From positions 16,361-80,360 of the forward strand of contig NZ_JACHOU010000021.1 in assembly GCF_014206975.1 (NCBI RefSeq): DNA of 64,000 nt. The letters are read 5' to 3'. Every line of letters starts with the position of its first letter. The stretch's first letter is position 1. Below the pieces are notes generated by a model. The model was not told the origin of the DNA, ran no database searches, and worked only from the letters and a program-made list of their open reading frames with translations. The stretch is from Aminobacter aganoensis (GTDB taxonomy: Bacteria > Pseudomonadota > Alphaproteobacteria > Rhizobiales > Rhizobiaceae). A program made the translations under genes and the position numbers. Below are positions 8,815 to 17,031 of this stretch, piece by piece.

Positions 8815-9576
8815 CTAAGCTTCGCCGACGAAGATTTCGTCGTCATTCTCCGGCCCTGCTTCCACCGAAGCATCCCCACCAAGACTTACGAACCGCCGCT
8901 CGGCTAACCATTGTAAGCGTTTGGCCTGGGTTAGCAGCACGCGGCGGAGACCAGTGTGCTTCAGTTCGCGCTCTGAAATAACCTGAGCCAACTTTGAGAC
9001 AATTAAAGCTCGACGCGCGAGACGAGTGTCCGGGTGCTCCCGCAGCGCTCGAACCTGATCGGAGACAATTGTGCCTCGCCGTCTCTCGGGTTCGACGACA
9101 GCTACCTTGGGCGTAGGAGGATCCTTCTCGTTCAAGATAGCTTTGAAGCGGCTCTCGTTGCGAAGTCTTGTAAGGACCAGATGCTCAAGCGCATCGAGAT
9201 AGTCTTTTGTCTTCTTATAATCGGGGTGCTTACTATTGATCCCTTCGAACTGCGGCAACGGCCAGACTTCAATCTCGGCGACTTCAAAAGGATCAAGCAC
9301 CGACATGGCCACGGCGTCGGTACGCTGGTTCGTCATATGGCGGCGAACACGGCCGCTCAACTTTTCCTTTGTCTGGCCGACATAGATCGGTTCCTTGTCG
9401 TAGTCGTAGAACGCATAGACACCCCACTTGTAACCGCCGACGTTTCGATCGACGCCATTGCTGTCAGGATATTGTATCGTGCGAAAGAATGCCTCGATGC
9501 CCTTGCGAAGTTCGTCGGTCTCCATGGGAGGCGTCCGGATTGCATCGCCGGTGGCGACATTCTTCTTCTTGCCCAC
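8815..9576 (-). CDS. GIY-YIG nuclease family protein
   Basis: A 253-residue protein with a GIY-YIG catalytic domain at about residues 48-150. The two signature strands are GVYAFYDYDK and PIYVGQT (residues 52-69), and the expected arginine follows in GRVRRHM. The C-terminal third is basic and contains IVSDQVRALREHPDTRLARRA, which may bind DNA. Start is GTG at 9576. It is the last gene of a minus-strand array that begins with the methyltransferase, but a 182-base gap separates it from its upstream neighbour, so it could have its own promoter. In this setting a restriction or repair role is likely; no recognition specificity can be inferred. Confidence 0.75.
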   Translation of the reverse strand: MGKKKNVATGDAIRTPPMETDELRKGIEAFFRTIQYPDSNGVDRNVGGYKWGVYAFYDYDKEPIYVGQTKEKLSGRVRRHMTNQRTDAVAMSVLDPFEVAEIEVWPLPQFEGINSKHPDYKKTKDYLDALEHLVLTRLRNESRFKAILNEKDPPTPKVAVVEPERRRGTIVSDQVRALREHPDTRLARRALIVSKLAQVISERELKHTGLRRVLLTQAKRLQWLAERRFVSLGGDASVEAGPENDDEIFVGEA

Positions 9577-9758
9577 TATAGTCCCCGCGAATCGCTATCC
9601 TGTCATTTCCGATGTACCACACCTCCTGCCCATGGCTGCCTTCATCGCATCTTGCAATGCGATCCCGTCGCGGAGGGTGACTAGGCCGCGTGGCAGCCAA
9701 CTCTCGAGTGTCGAATTGATTTAAGTCGCTCGATCCTGAAACACTGAAACTGAGTGGC

Positions 9759-10553
9759 TCAAGGCGCGCCAAGCTGCCCAGCGTCACGCTGCAACTCGGA
9801 CATACTCAGATTTTTCATCGCCTCGTAGAAAATAGCTTGCTCAGGAGCCAGACCAAGATGCCGATCGATATCGGTCAGGAGACGGTCGATCGCCAGAGGC
9901 TTGAACAACGGCACCCCGGTTTTGGCGTCCAACACCATCTCGTCATGTAAGATCACCGCCGTCTTGCTCTGTTCGAAGAATGGATTTCCTAGTTGGGAAC
10001 TGGACGAATTTCGGGTCTTGGCAACCGCCTCAGCCTTGGCCCGCTGCGCTAGGATGCGGCTTTGACGGAAGCCATCTCCAAAGCGAATGTCCACGCGCAC
10101 GGACTTGTCCGGCGTGACGATCGCGATATCGGTTTTCAGTTTGGCGTCGACGCGGGCGTCCATCATGACCGCGCCGACGCGCCGCTGTTCTTCGTAAGCC
10201 TGCACAAGCGTGCAATAGAGATGAGTATGGGCGAGCCCGTCGAGATACCATCCTCCGATGCGGTGCAGGAGCCCGGGAGAAGGATGTCCGCCAGGGCAGA
10301 ACTCCTCTTTTTGGCGCCGATACCGAGGATGGTTATCGAGCGCGAGCAGATAGGAACGCTTGAAACGTTCGTAGCGCGGAAGACGATACCCGTTCGAATG
10401 TTCAAACAGGCAAAGCGCATGAAACACATGTCGGTATGGCGGTAGTTGGCGGTTGCGGATGTTGGGATCGCTTGAGCCCTCCCGCGTGAATTGGGTCGGC
10501 ACTGCGATCCGGAGCTCCTTCATGAAGCGGCTGATCACCATGTCAGCCGGCAT
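9759..10553 (-). CDS. Uncharacterised protein of the restriction-modification array
   Basis: A 264-residue protein I do not recognise. It is well coded and overlaps the end of the vsr gene by 19 bases, so it belongs to the same transcript. It has a basic, aromatic N-terminal half (FEHSNGYRLPRYERFKR) and a segment DAKLKTDIAIVTPDKSVRVDIRFG at about 142-166. Here an acidic residue, a β-hairpin and a D-x-R echo the PD-(D/E)xK fold without the canonical lysine. The end is amphipathic. It could be a diverged nuclease subunit or a specificity factor for the methyltransferase-associated enzyme. No function is assigned. Confidence 0.6.
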   Translation of the reverse strand: MPADMVISRFMKELRIAVPTQFTREGSSDPNIRNRQLPPYRHVFHALCLFEHSNGYRLPRYERFKRSYLLALDNHPRYRRQKEEFCPGGHPSPGLLHRIGGWYLDGLAHTHLYCTLVQAYEEQRRVGAVMMDARVDAKLKTDIAIVTPDKSVRVDIRFGDGFRQSRILAQRAKAEAVAKTRNSSSSQLGNPFFEQSKTAVILHDEMVLDAKTGVPLFKPLAIDRLLTDIDRHLGLAPEQAIFYEAMKNLSMSELQRDAGQLGAP

Positions 10554-10978
10554 CGACCCTTGCCTTTCGTTGTCGAGGCGGACATCAACAGGTCGCCGAG
10601 CTTTGTGCGAAGCTGCTCTTGCTCGCGCAATTCACATTCCCAGACGACGCAACTTCGCCAACCTTCCTGTGACAGCGCCTCTAGCGTCGCGGCGTCACGC
10701 TTTCGATTGCGTTCGATCTTTTGCGCCCAATACTGGGCATTGGTCTTTGGGCTTCGCGCGCCGCGCGCGCAGTCATGACCGTGCCAGAAGCAACCATGCA
10801 CGAACAACGCCAGCCGTCGTGAGGGGAATACCAAGTCAGGATGGCCTGGAAGATTCTTTCGATGGAGCCGGAACCTGTATCCCATCCGATGGACAATCTT
10901 GCGCACGATCATTTCGGGAGCGGTGTTTTTCGATTTCACCGCTCGCATCATACGGGAACGAATAGGATCGACGGTCAT
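10535..10978 (-). CDS. vsr: Very short patch repair endonuclease (Vsr-type T:G mismatch nickase)
   Basis: A 147-residue Vsr homologue. The family opening RMMRAVKSKNTAPEMIVRKI is followed by the catalytic segment LPGHPDLVF, with the metal-binding Asp, and by VHGCFWHGHDC, which holds the zinc and His residues. Vsr nicks DNA 5' of T:G mismatches that arise when 5-methylcytosine deaminates, protecting sites of a companion C5 methyltransferase. The companion gene lies three genes upstream on the same strand. The ATG overlaps the stop of the DUF4928 gene (ATGA). Full family length, no obvious defect. Confidence 0.92.
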   Translation of the reverse strand: MTVDPIRSRMMRAVKSKNTAPEMIVRKIVHRMGYRFRLHRKNLPGHPDLVFPSRRLALFVHGCFWHGHDCARGARSPKTNAQYWAQKIERNRKRDAATLEALSQEGWRSCVVWECELREQEQLRTKLGDLLMSASTTKGKGRCRLTW

Positions 10979-11907
10979 CCCTCAAATTCGATCCTAAGAC
11001 TCGGATCGCTTTCGCATTCGGCGACGATTTTGTTGTAGCGATCGATAATGTCTTTGATGGTCGCCGGGCGCGCATCGCGCTGAAAGACGCTCCATTCGTA
11101 GACGTTCGTCGCTATGAATTGCTCAATTTCGATCACGTCGACGCGGTCATCCACGCCCGCCTGCTTGGATAAAGCCTTCGCGCCGCCGACACCGTCCTCG
11201 GTGGTCACGATCAGCGGGCGGAGACCGGAAGAGAGGTTTCCTTGGCATTTCCGGATCAGCGCCTCGCCCGGAGCTGTCGTGACATGGATGGCGACGTCGC
11301 CGATCAGAAAGTCACCGGAGCGGTTGGACGGGGCGTCCGCGACGGAGAAGCCGTGGTGCGTGACTAGGCCCTTCGTGATCGTGTCGAGCTTCGCACCGAC
11401 CAGGTGCTGCATGACCGCGCCCGCATACATGGTTCCTTTGACCTCGCGCTGCCGTTCGACGGCTTGGGCCAGGAGATCGCGGACGCAAGCGCGAAGGGAA
11501 CGGGATGGGTCGAGCTTGAACGTGAAGGGAAGTGCGTCGAAATACGCCAACGCGCGCTCGACCCAATACCGCTCCGCCGCTTCGAGATCGAGTTCATCGC
11601 GTGACGCGAGCTCGTTCATCACATCGACATACGCGCTCATGCGCTCCATGTTCCCGCGGCTGGTTCGTCCGCCTTCGTTCGAAAGAATGCGCTCGACGCC
11701 GTGGTCGTTGAGGATTCTCTTGACGGCAGGCCCACCCAAACCAGCGACCTGACCGCCTCTGGACGTCACGAACTCGGCCTTATCCAACGGAAAGGTCTTT
11801 GACTTCGCGTTGCGCGTCAGGATTAGAACAAGCGAAAGCGACCCCTTCGACAAACCGATATGCTGATCGTCGAACGCGGTCAGGATTGCTCGTTGTGCGG
11901 TCGTCAT
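10975..11907 (-). CDS. DUF4928 family protein, probable restriction-associated nuclease
   Basis: A 310-residue protein matching the DUF4928 family by its layout: N-terminal FDDQHIGLSKGSLSLVLILTR, then helical repeats, then a C-terminal segment with GDFLIGDVAIHVTTAPGEAL. The last part resembles a PD-(D/E)xK β-core, and the family is usually found next to DNA cytosine methyltransferases. I infer a restriction endonuclease or a subunit of one. It sits between the PD-(D/E)xK-like gene (11 bases away) and vsr (4-base overlap), clearly in one operon. Which of the two nuclease-like proteins cleaves is not decidable from sequence. Confidence 0.72.
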   Translation of the reverse strand: MTTAQRAILTAFDDQHIGLSKGSLSLVLILTRNAKSKTFPLDKAEFVTSRGGQVAGLGGPAVKRILNDHGVERILSNEGGRTSRGNMERMSAYVDVMNELASRDELDLEAAERYWVERALAYFDALPFTFKLDPSRSLRACVRDLLAQAVERQREVKGTMYAGAVMQHLVGAKLDTITKGLVTHHGFSVADAPSNRSGDFLIGDVAIHVTTAPGEALIRKCQGNLSSGLRPLIVTTEDGVGGAKALSKQAGVDDRVDVIEIEQFIATNVYEWSVFQRDARPATIKDIIDRYNKIVAECESDPSLRIEFEG

Positions 11908-11918
11908 GGCGTCTCTTT

Positions 11919-12770
11919 CTAGACCCGGCGAAGCGCGGTCATCTCTGAGATCTGCGCCACCCCGGCCGCGCGGCGAACAGTAGTTTGCCGCATCAACTGG
12001 TCTCCGCTCTGGGAGACACTGAAATCGACCTGATAAATCTCATTGTCCTGTCCATGGAAGCAGGCGTGAAACGCCGCGAGCAATTCGACGTTGGCGAGGC
12101 CCTGCGCGACAACATGAGGTTCTGCGAGCGAAGGTATGGTCGCGGGTAGCAGATAAATGCACGGCGGCGGAGTGCGGAACGGACCAAGGTCAGTCGCGCG
12201 GCTGGGATTCGAAAGCTTGGGACACGGCCGCCCGATCGTACCGCAGACCATGTCCCAAAGCACCACGCCGTCCACCCGTTGATTGCGCGAGATCATCTCG
12301 GCGCTCAACCGGGTATGGATGCCGGACCAGGCGTTGCGGCGAGGGTCCGCCCCTGGATTTGAGCAAATGCTCCAGATAATGAACTCGTCGGCGCTTGCCG
12401 GGCGTTCAAAAATGTTGGTGTTGTTGCCGTCCAGGCAGCCTTTGAGATCGATGACAGCGGTTCGGCCGCTGTTCAGGCGGACAATATAGTCGTTACGATT
12501 AGCGTCGTCCGTAAGATCCCACCCCGCGATGAACCCACCGTCCTCCATATGATTCAGGGCGTGTTGCGCGAACTCGCGCTTGCCGCGCATCGTCGCCGAG
12601 AATTGTCCTCGAACTCGCTCGACGGCCCCCCGGAAAAGCCCCGAATTATAAAAATCGCGCTCATCCAGACCATGGTTTCCAAGCCGGTGCGCTTCCGTTT
12701 TGAGAACCTCTGCGAACCGCTCGATCTGGTCCCGCAATCCCTTGTTTTGCTCGCAGGGGATTACGCTCAT
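11919..12770 (-). CDS. Probable PD-(D/E)xK restriction endonuclease partner of the methyltransferase
   Basis: A 283-residue protein of no named family that I can place. Residues about 92-112 read NDYIVRLNSGRTAVIDLKG, an Asp, then a β-strand, then D-x-K, as in PD-(D/E)xK nuclease cores. Later VDGVVLWDMVCGT and IYLLPATIPS supply further β-strands. The gene's start overlaps the stop of the methyltransferase gene (ATGA), the arrangement expected of a type II restriction gene translated after its methylase. The DUF4928 gene follows 11 bases later. Function is inferred from motif and position. Confidence 0.6.
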   Translation of the reverse strand: MSVIPCEQNKGLRDQIERFAEVLKTEAHRLGNHGLDERDFYNSGLFRGAVERVRGQFSATMRGKREFAQHALNHMEDGGFIAGWDLTDDANRNDYIVRLNSGRTAVIDLKGCLDGNNTNIFERPASADEFIIWSICSNPGADPRRNAWSGIHTRLSAEMISRNQRVDGVVLWDMVCGTIGRPCPKLSNPSRATDLGPFRTPPPCIYLLPATIPSLAEPHVVAQGLANVELLAAFHACFHGQDNEIYQVDFSVSQSGDQLMRQTTVRRAAGVAQISEMTALRRV

Positions 12771-13936
12771 GCAGCTTCTCGACCTTCATTCGCCGTTAGG
12801 CCTAGCAGCGGCTCAAGGATATGGTGCGTCAAATGACGAACGACCGGAACCGCGACGCCGTCTCCGGTCAGATGATAGGCCTCGTTGTAATTCTTGGGCA
12901 GCTTGTAGTCGTCATTTAACCCCATCAGCCGAGCCGTCTCCCGCGATGAAATCAGCCGCGAACGTATGGTCGAGCCGTCCACGACGATGATGGTCTGTCT
13001 GCTCGATCCTCCGGCCGGCGTCCGAAGACACCCAGCAATGTCGTCAAAGCGGACTTCGGCTCGTTGAACTTTGACGCCGTTCTCATCGAGACGCGTGCGC
13101 TTGTAGATCCCGCCGACCATCCGTCGCTCGGCCCTCTTGGCTGCGTTCACCTTGGCGAGATTTGTCGCCGACATCATCGCGAGCAGGCGCTTGGTCTCGG
13201 CAGGAGTGTGCCAGGCGACGCCTGTCGGGTTCTCTTCGATTAGATCGGCGAAGGTTGTATTCCGATGAGGAGGAGTCGGAATATTCCACCACAGGAGTTT
13301 ATCACGCGCGGCGTCCGATAGGCCATCAACCGCGCGACAGAGCCCCTTCGTGTGGAAGGGCTCTAGCGGTTCGGGCGCAAGCAGACAGGGATCGATCTCA
13401 ACATCTGCATGGACCCCGATCACAAATAATCGCGGTCGCGACTGCGGGACGAAGAGCGCTGCGTTCACGACCAACGCGCCAAAGCGGTATCCGGCATCTG
13501 CGAATGTCCGGCAGATCGCGTCAAAATCCCCACCACCATGCGACGTAAGTGTGCCGACAACGTTCTCAAGCGCGATGATCTTCGGCGCTCGTCCGTCTTC
13601 GACCAGACCCTCAATCACCTTCCAGAATGGATAAAACGTCCCGGATCGCTCTCCTTTCAGGCCTGCGCCGCCGCCTGCAAGCGACAAGTCCTGGCACGGA
13701 AACGATCCCCAGATTAGATCGGCGACTCCCGGCAGATCGGTCGGCTTGATGGCGTTGACGTCACCAACTTTCAGCTCGCCGCCCGTTCCCCAATTCACCT
13801 GATACGTGAGCCCTTTCTTATGATCGAAGTCGTTGGCGAACAGACATGTCCAATTCCGACCAAGTCCTGCACGGGCCATTCCGCCGCCGGCGAAGAATTC
13901 ATAGAAGCTAGGCATTTGCCGCCTGTCCGACTTCAT
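12767..13936 (-). CDS. dcm: DNA (cytosine-5-)-methyltransferase
   Basis: A C5-cytosine methyltransferase of about 389 residues. Motif I is FYEFFAGGGMARAGLG at the N-terminus, motif IV is GSFPCQDLSLAG with the catalytic Cys, motif VI is ALENVVG, and motif VIII is QSRPRLFVIG. The target-recognition region and motifs IX-X (RLMGLNDDYKLP) follow. It would methylate the recognition site of the linked restriction enzyme. The frame extends to a TTG at 13966; I prefer the ATG at 13936, with another ATG at 13915 right before motif I. All three overlap the end of the upstream ribbon-helix-helix gene, so translation is coupled. Confidence 0.92.
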   Translation of the reverse strand: MKSDRRQMPSFYEFFAGGGMARAGLGRNWTCLFANDFDHKKGLTYQVNWGTGGELKVGDVNAIKPTDLPGVADLIWGSFPCQDLSLAGGGAGLKGERSGTFYPFWKVIEGLVEDGRAPKIIALENVVGTLTSHGGGDFDAICRTFADAGYRFGALVVNAALFVPQSRPRLFVIGVHADVEIDPCLLAPEPLEPFHTKGLCRAVDGLSDAARDKLLWWNIPTPPHRNTTFADLIEENPTGVAWHTPAETKRLLAMMSATNLAKVNAAKRAERRMVGGIYKRTRLDENGVKVQRAEVRFDDIAGCLRTPAGGSSRQTIIVVDGSTIRSRLISSRETARLMGLNDDYKLPKNYNEAYHLTGDGVAVPVVRHLTHHILEPLLGLTANEGREAA

Positions 13937-14087
13937 CGACCCGCGGTTGCGCAGATTCGCGAGCAAGCTTCTCTTCGATCGCCTCCGCTATCCAGGTGTT
14001 GCGAGAAACGTTGCCCGCGCGTCTTCCACGCGCCTCGTCTACAGCGCGAAACGTTTCCGCAGAAAGACGAAGGTTGATCCGATCCAA
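13908..14087 (-). CDS. Ribbon-helix-helix regulator ahead of the methyltransferase
   Basis: A small basic protein with LDRINLRLSAETFRAVDEARG, an amphipathic β-strand followed by a helix, then VSRNTWIAEAIEEKL, the second helix of a MetJ/Arc-type (CopG) fold. The frame can be extended to an ATG at 14141, but that codon lies inside a perfect palindrome. A TTG at 14087 preceded by AGGAG gives a better start and a normal 59-residue RHH protein. Its stop overlaps the methyltransferase gene. By position it should act like a controller protein of the restriction-modification operon, binding the palindrome upstream. Confidence 0.65.
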   Translation of the reverse strand: MDRINLRLSAETFRAVDEARGRRAGNVSRNTWIAEAIEEKLARESAQPRVDEVGQAANA

Positions 14088-14115
14088 CGTGCGGACTCCT
14101 GAGAATTTATTGATT

Positions 14116-14146
14116 CGTCCATGGCGCCATGATGGCGCCATGGACG
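14116..14146. promoter_or_regulatory. 31-bp perfect palindrome, putative operator of the R-M operon
   Basis: The sequence has two 15-base arms around a central G at 14131. Inside it are two copies of the self-complementary decamer ATGGCGCCAT (14121-14130 and 14132-14141). Ribbon-helix-helix proteins usually bind tandem short palindromes, so this fits an operator for the RHH gene that starts about 30-60 bases downstream on the minus strand. Confidence 0.65.
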
Positions 14147-14194
14147 GCTGATGTCCAGAGTGTTCTTGGAATGTTCCTGTTGAGCGAGAATAAC

Positions 14195-14217
14195 AGCGTC
14201 TTCGATGCGAAGACGCT
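14195..14217. repeat. Inverted repeat, 10-bp arms
   Basis: AGCGTCTTCG and its exact complement flank ATG. It lies between the R-M operon and the parB leader. No T-run follows on either side, so it is more likely an operator or structural element than a terminator. Confidence 0.4.
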
Positions 14218-14341
14218 AAGTACCGACAACGCTTAGCGGCGGAGAGGCTTCAACGCCGATCAGCTGCCGCGCTCAGCCGACTCGGCTGGTTAGAAGCGGT
14301 CTCTGACCAATTCCGTAGCGACAGGTAAAATCACAGAGATC

Positions 14342-14570
14342 GGGGGAGAGATGGTCTTGGCCATCTCTCCCCCGCCATCGCCGCCTGCGCAAGGGCGGGG
14401 CCGCCCGCTCGCAAGGCGTCCCCTTCTACACTGATCCGATCCGCCTCGCTCGGCGCGCAGCCCAGCCCTGCTCGCCGGCAATGGCCCCCCTCTCTGCCGC
14501 GCGCTCACGCGCCCCCGGGAGGCATGTCGGGGACATGCCTCCGGCATTTACGAGAGAAAGGATCAGGACA
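14342..14570 (+). promoter_or_regulatory. Repeated structured leader, copy A (before the ParB-like gene)
   Basis: This 5' region resembles the one before the DUF932 gene at 19.5 kb. It begins with a perfect 13-bp hairpin (14342-14373, loop TCTTGG). A shared GCCGCCTGCGCA (14380-14391) follows, then GCTCGCCGGCA, and then a 52-base block (14497-14548) identical to 19693-19744. Inside that block is a perfect dyad GGAGGCATGTC-GGG-GACATGCCTCC (14518-14542). The AGAAAGGA ribosome site and the ATG follow directly. The conserved order of hairpins and short boxes suggests a cis-regulatory RNA or a shared operator. Its ligand or protein is unknown. Confidence 0.6.
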
Positions 14571-16913
14571 ATGGCAAGGACATCGAAGAACGCGAAGGCC
14601 GCCACGGCCGCGACGGTGGAAGCGGTTGCGGATGCGGAAATCCGCACCGTCGGAGAAACGGCGACGGAAGCTGTTGCAGCGGCGGAAACGGCAGCGGCTC
14701 CCGCGAGCGGCGAGACGGTTTTCATCCCGCTCAACAAGCTGAAGAAGTCGCCCCGGAATGCGCGGAAGACCCCGCACACCGAGGCGGAGATCGAAGCCTA
14801 TGCAGCCAGCATCGCCGCAAAGGGCATGTTCCAGAACCTCGTTGTGGAGCCGGAGCTTGATGGCGAGGGAAAGCCGACCGGCTCCTACCTCGTCACTATC
14901 GGCGAAGGCCGCAGGCTGGCCCAGCTTCTGCGCGCCAAGCGCAAGGAGATCAAGAAGACGGAAGCCATCCGCTGCGTCATCGACACGGCCAACGACCCGT
15001 TCGAGATCAGCCTGGACGAGAACGTCACGCGCACGGCGATGTCGCCTGCCGATCAGTTCGAGGCGTTCCGCGAGCTATCGGTAAATCGCGGATGCGGAGC
15101 GGAAGAAATCGGCGCCCGCTTCGGCGTGTCGGCGCATGTCGTGAAGCAGCGGCTTCGGCTTGGCGCTGTCAGCCCGAAGCTGATGCAGGTCTATCGCGAC
15201 GGCGGTTTGACCCTCGACCAGCTTATGGCCTTCGCCATCACCGAGGATCATGCCCGGCAGGAGCAAGTCTATGACGGTCTCGGCTACAACAAGGAGCCGT
15301 GGATCATCCGCCGCGACCTGACCAAGACCAACGTGGCGGCGACGGACCGGCGCGCTATTTTCATAGGGCCGGAAGCCTACACCGAGGCCGGCGGCACGAT
15401 CATCCGTGACCTGTTCACGGAGGACCGTGGCGGCTTCTACGAGGACGCCGCGCTGCTCGACCAGCTTGTCATCGAGAAGCTGGAGAGGACCGCGCGGCAG
15501 GTGCAGGAAGCCGAAGGCTGGAAGTGGTCGGACGTCCATATCGACTATCCGCACGGCAACGGCATGCGTCGTGCCTATCCGCAGCCCGTGGACCTGTCCG
15601 AGGACGACGAAGCCGCCTATGCCGCAGCCAAGGACGAATACGACCGCCTTACTGCGGATTGGGAAGGCACGGACGACGACCTGCCGCCCGATGTGGACGA
15701 GCGTTTCGCGGAGCTTGAAGCCGAGATCGAGCGCATCGACGCCAAGCGCCATGCCTACGATCCCGACGACATCGCGCACGGTGGTGTGTTCGTTGTCTTG
15801 TCCCATGACGGGGAAGCCCGCATCGAGCGCGGTTTCATCCGACCCGAAGACGAGGCCCCGGAACCCGACGAGGCGGATAACGGTGAAACCGTCATCGACG
15901 GCGTTCGCGTCAATGGCGACGGCGAAGTCATCGAGGACGGCGAATATGACGAGGACGGCAACCATGTTTCCGAACTCGACGCCGAGGACGAGGAAGGGGA
16001 GGAAGTCGGCAAGCCGCTGTCCGACCTTCTCATCCGAGACCTCACCGCTTACCGGACGCTTGGCCTGCGCCTCGCGCTCGGCCAGCAGCCGGATATGGCC
16101 TTGATCGCCGTCACGCACACACTCGCGGCGCAGACCTTTTATCGCGGCGAGGACGCCCATTGCTTCGAAATCCGTCCCGTCAGCGCCAGCCTCGGCGGAC
16201 ACGCGGACGGCATCGCGGACACGGCGGCGGCGAAGGCGTTGGAGGACCGTCATGGCGGATGGGCGGCTGACATGCCGCGCAACGTCGCGGACCTGTGGGG
16301 CTTCATTGCCGGTCTGGATCAGGCGAGCGTCATGGCGCTGTTCGCGCATTGCGCCTCGCTGACCGTCAATGCGGTGAAGCTGCCTTGGGAGCGCAAGCCG
16401 CGCGCTCATGAGACGGCGGACAGGCTGGCGACGGCGGTCGCGCTCGACATGACGGCGCACTGGACGCCCACGGTGCGGACTTATCTCGGTCGCGTCACCA
16501 AGGCCCATATCGTCGCCGCCGTGCGCGAAGCCGTTGACGACGAGGCGGCGGATCGCATCGCCTCCATGAAGAAGCAGCCGATGGCGGAAGCCGCCGAGCA
16601 GCTTCTTGCCGGAACTGGCTGGCTCCCGCCGCTGCTGCGCACAGAGAGGCCCGCTTGGCTGGACGCGCCGCAGGCGGGAGCAGAGGAGCCCGTCGACCCG
16701 GAGGTAATGGCCCCCGAGACGCCGGACCCTGACGCCGAAGCTGCCGACCCGGATGCGCCGGACGCCGACGAGACGGCACCGGACACCCCGGACCCCGACG
16801 CTGACGCACCCGCTGACCCGGAGACGGCCCCTGTCGGTCCAGACCCCGACGCCGACGCCGAAGATGGTGGCGAGGCCATGGACGGTGAAGCCTTCCAGCA
16901 CGCAGCTGAGTAA
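14571..16913 (+). CDS. ParB/RepB/Spo0J-type partition or nuclease-like protein with acidic tail
   Basis: A 780-residue protein, much longer than chromosomal ParB. Residues about 45-150 form the ParB N-terminal CTPase/nuclease-like domain (IPLNKLKKSPRNARK, then IGEGRRLAQLL). The HTH region follows (GCGAEEIGARFGVSAHVVKQRLRL). The middle is a long region seen in ICE and plasmid ParB-like proteins. The final 70 residues are a low-complexity acidic tail of repeated PDPDAD-type units. No parA lies beside it, so a gene-regulatory or DNA-processing role is as likely as partition. The ATG at 14571 follows AGAAAGGA. A hairpin at 16922-16949 lies just after the stop. A long antisense frame is a coding shadow. 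Confidence 0.85.
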   Translation: MARTSKNAKAATAATVEAVADAEIRTVGETATEAVAAAETAAAPASGETVFIPLNKLKKSPRNARKTPHTEAEIEAYAASIAAKGMFQNLVVEPELDGEGKPTGSYLVTIGEGRRLAQLLRAKRKEIKKTEAIRCVIDTANDPFEISLDENVTRTAMSPADQFEAFRELSVNRGCGAEEIGARFGVSAHVVKQRLRLGAVSPKLMQVYRDGGLTLDQLMAFAITEDHARQEQVYDGLGYNKEPWIIRRDLTKTNVAATDRRAIFIGPEAYTEAGGTIIRDLFTEDRGGFYEDAALLDQLVIEKLERTARQVQEAEGWKWSDVHIDYPHGNGMRRAYPQPVDLSEDDEAAYAAAKDEYDRLTADWEGTDDDLPPDVDERFAELEAEIERIDAKRHAYDPDDIAHGGVFVVLSHDGEARIERGFIRPEDEAPEPDEADNGETVIDGVRVNGDGEVIEDGEYDEDGNHVSELDAEDEEGEEVGKPLSDLLIRDLTAYRTLGLRLALGQQPDMALIAVTHTLAAQTFYRGEDAHCFEIRPVSASLGGHADGIADTAAAKALEDRHGGWAADMPRNVADLWGFIAGLDQASVMALFAHCASLTVNAVKLPWERKPRAHETADRLATAVALDMTAHWTPTVRTYLGRVTKAHIVAAVREAVDDEAADRIASMKKQPMAEAAEQLLAGTGWLPPLLRTERPAWLDAPQAGAEEPVDPEVMAPETPDPDAEAADPDAPDADETAPDTPDPDADAPADPETAPVGPDPDADAEDGGEAMDGEAFQHAAE

Positions 16914-16921
16914 ACCGCCAC

Positions 16922-16949
16922 GGCCGGAACCGCTTTGGCGGTTCCGGCC
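16922..16949 (+). terminator. Hairpin after the ParB-like gene
   Basis: A perfect 12-bp stem (GGCCGGAACCGC and its complement) with a TTTG loop, nine bases after the stop codon. The T-run after it is weak, so it may be an imperfect terminator or an mRNA-stabilising stem. Confidence 0.55.
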
Positions 16950-17031
16950 AGCCTTTCGACATCATCGAGGATTTTCCGGCCGCGCCAGCGCGGCCGGGGA
17001 CCTCGACCACACCACAGCAGGAACCAGAACC

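Noticed and set aside
15075..16901. 608-residue frame antisense to the ParB-like gene
   Set aside because: Coding shadow: low-complexity VGV/RR-rich translation opposite a gene with clear ParB motifs.
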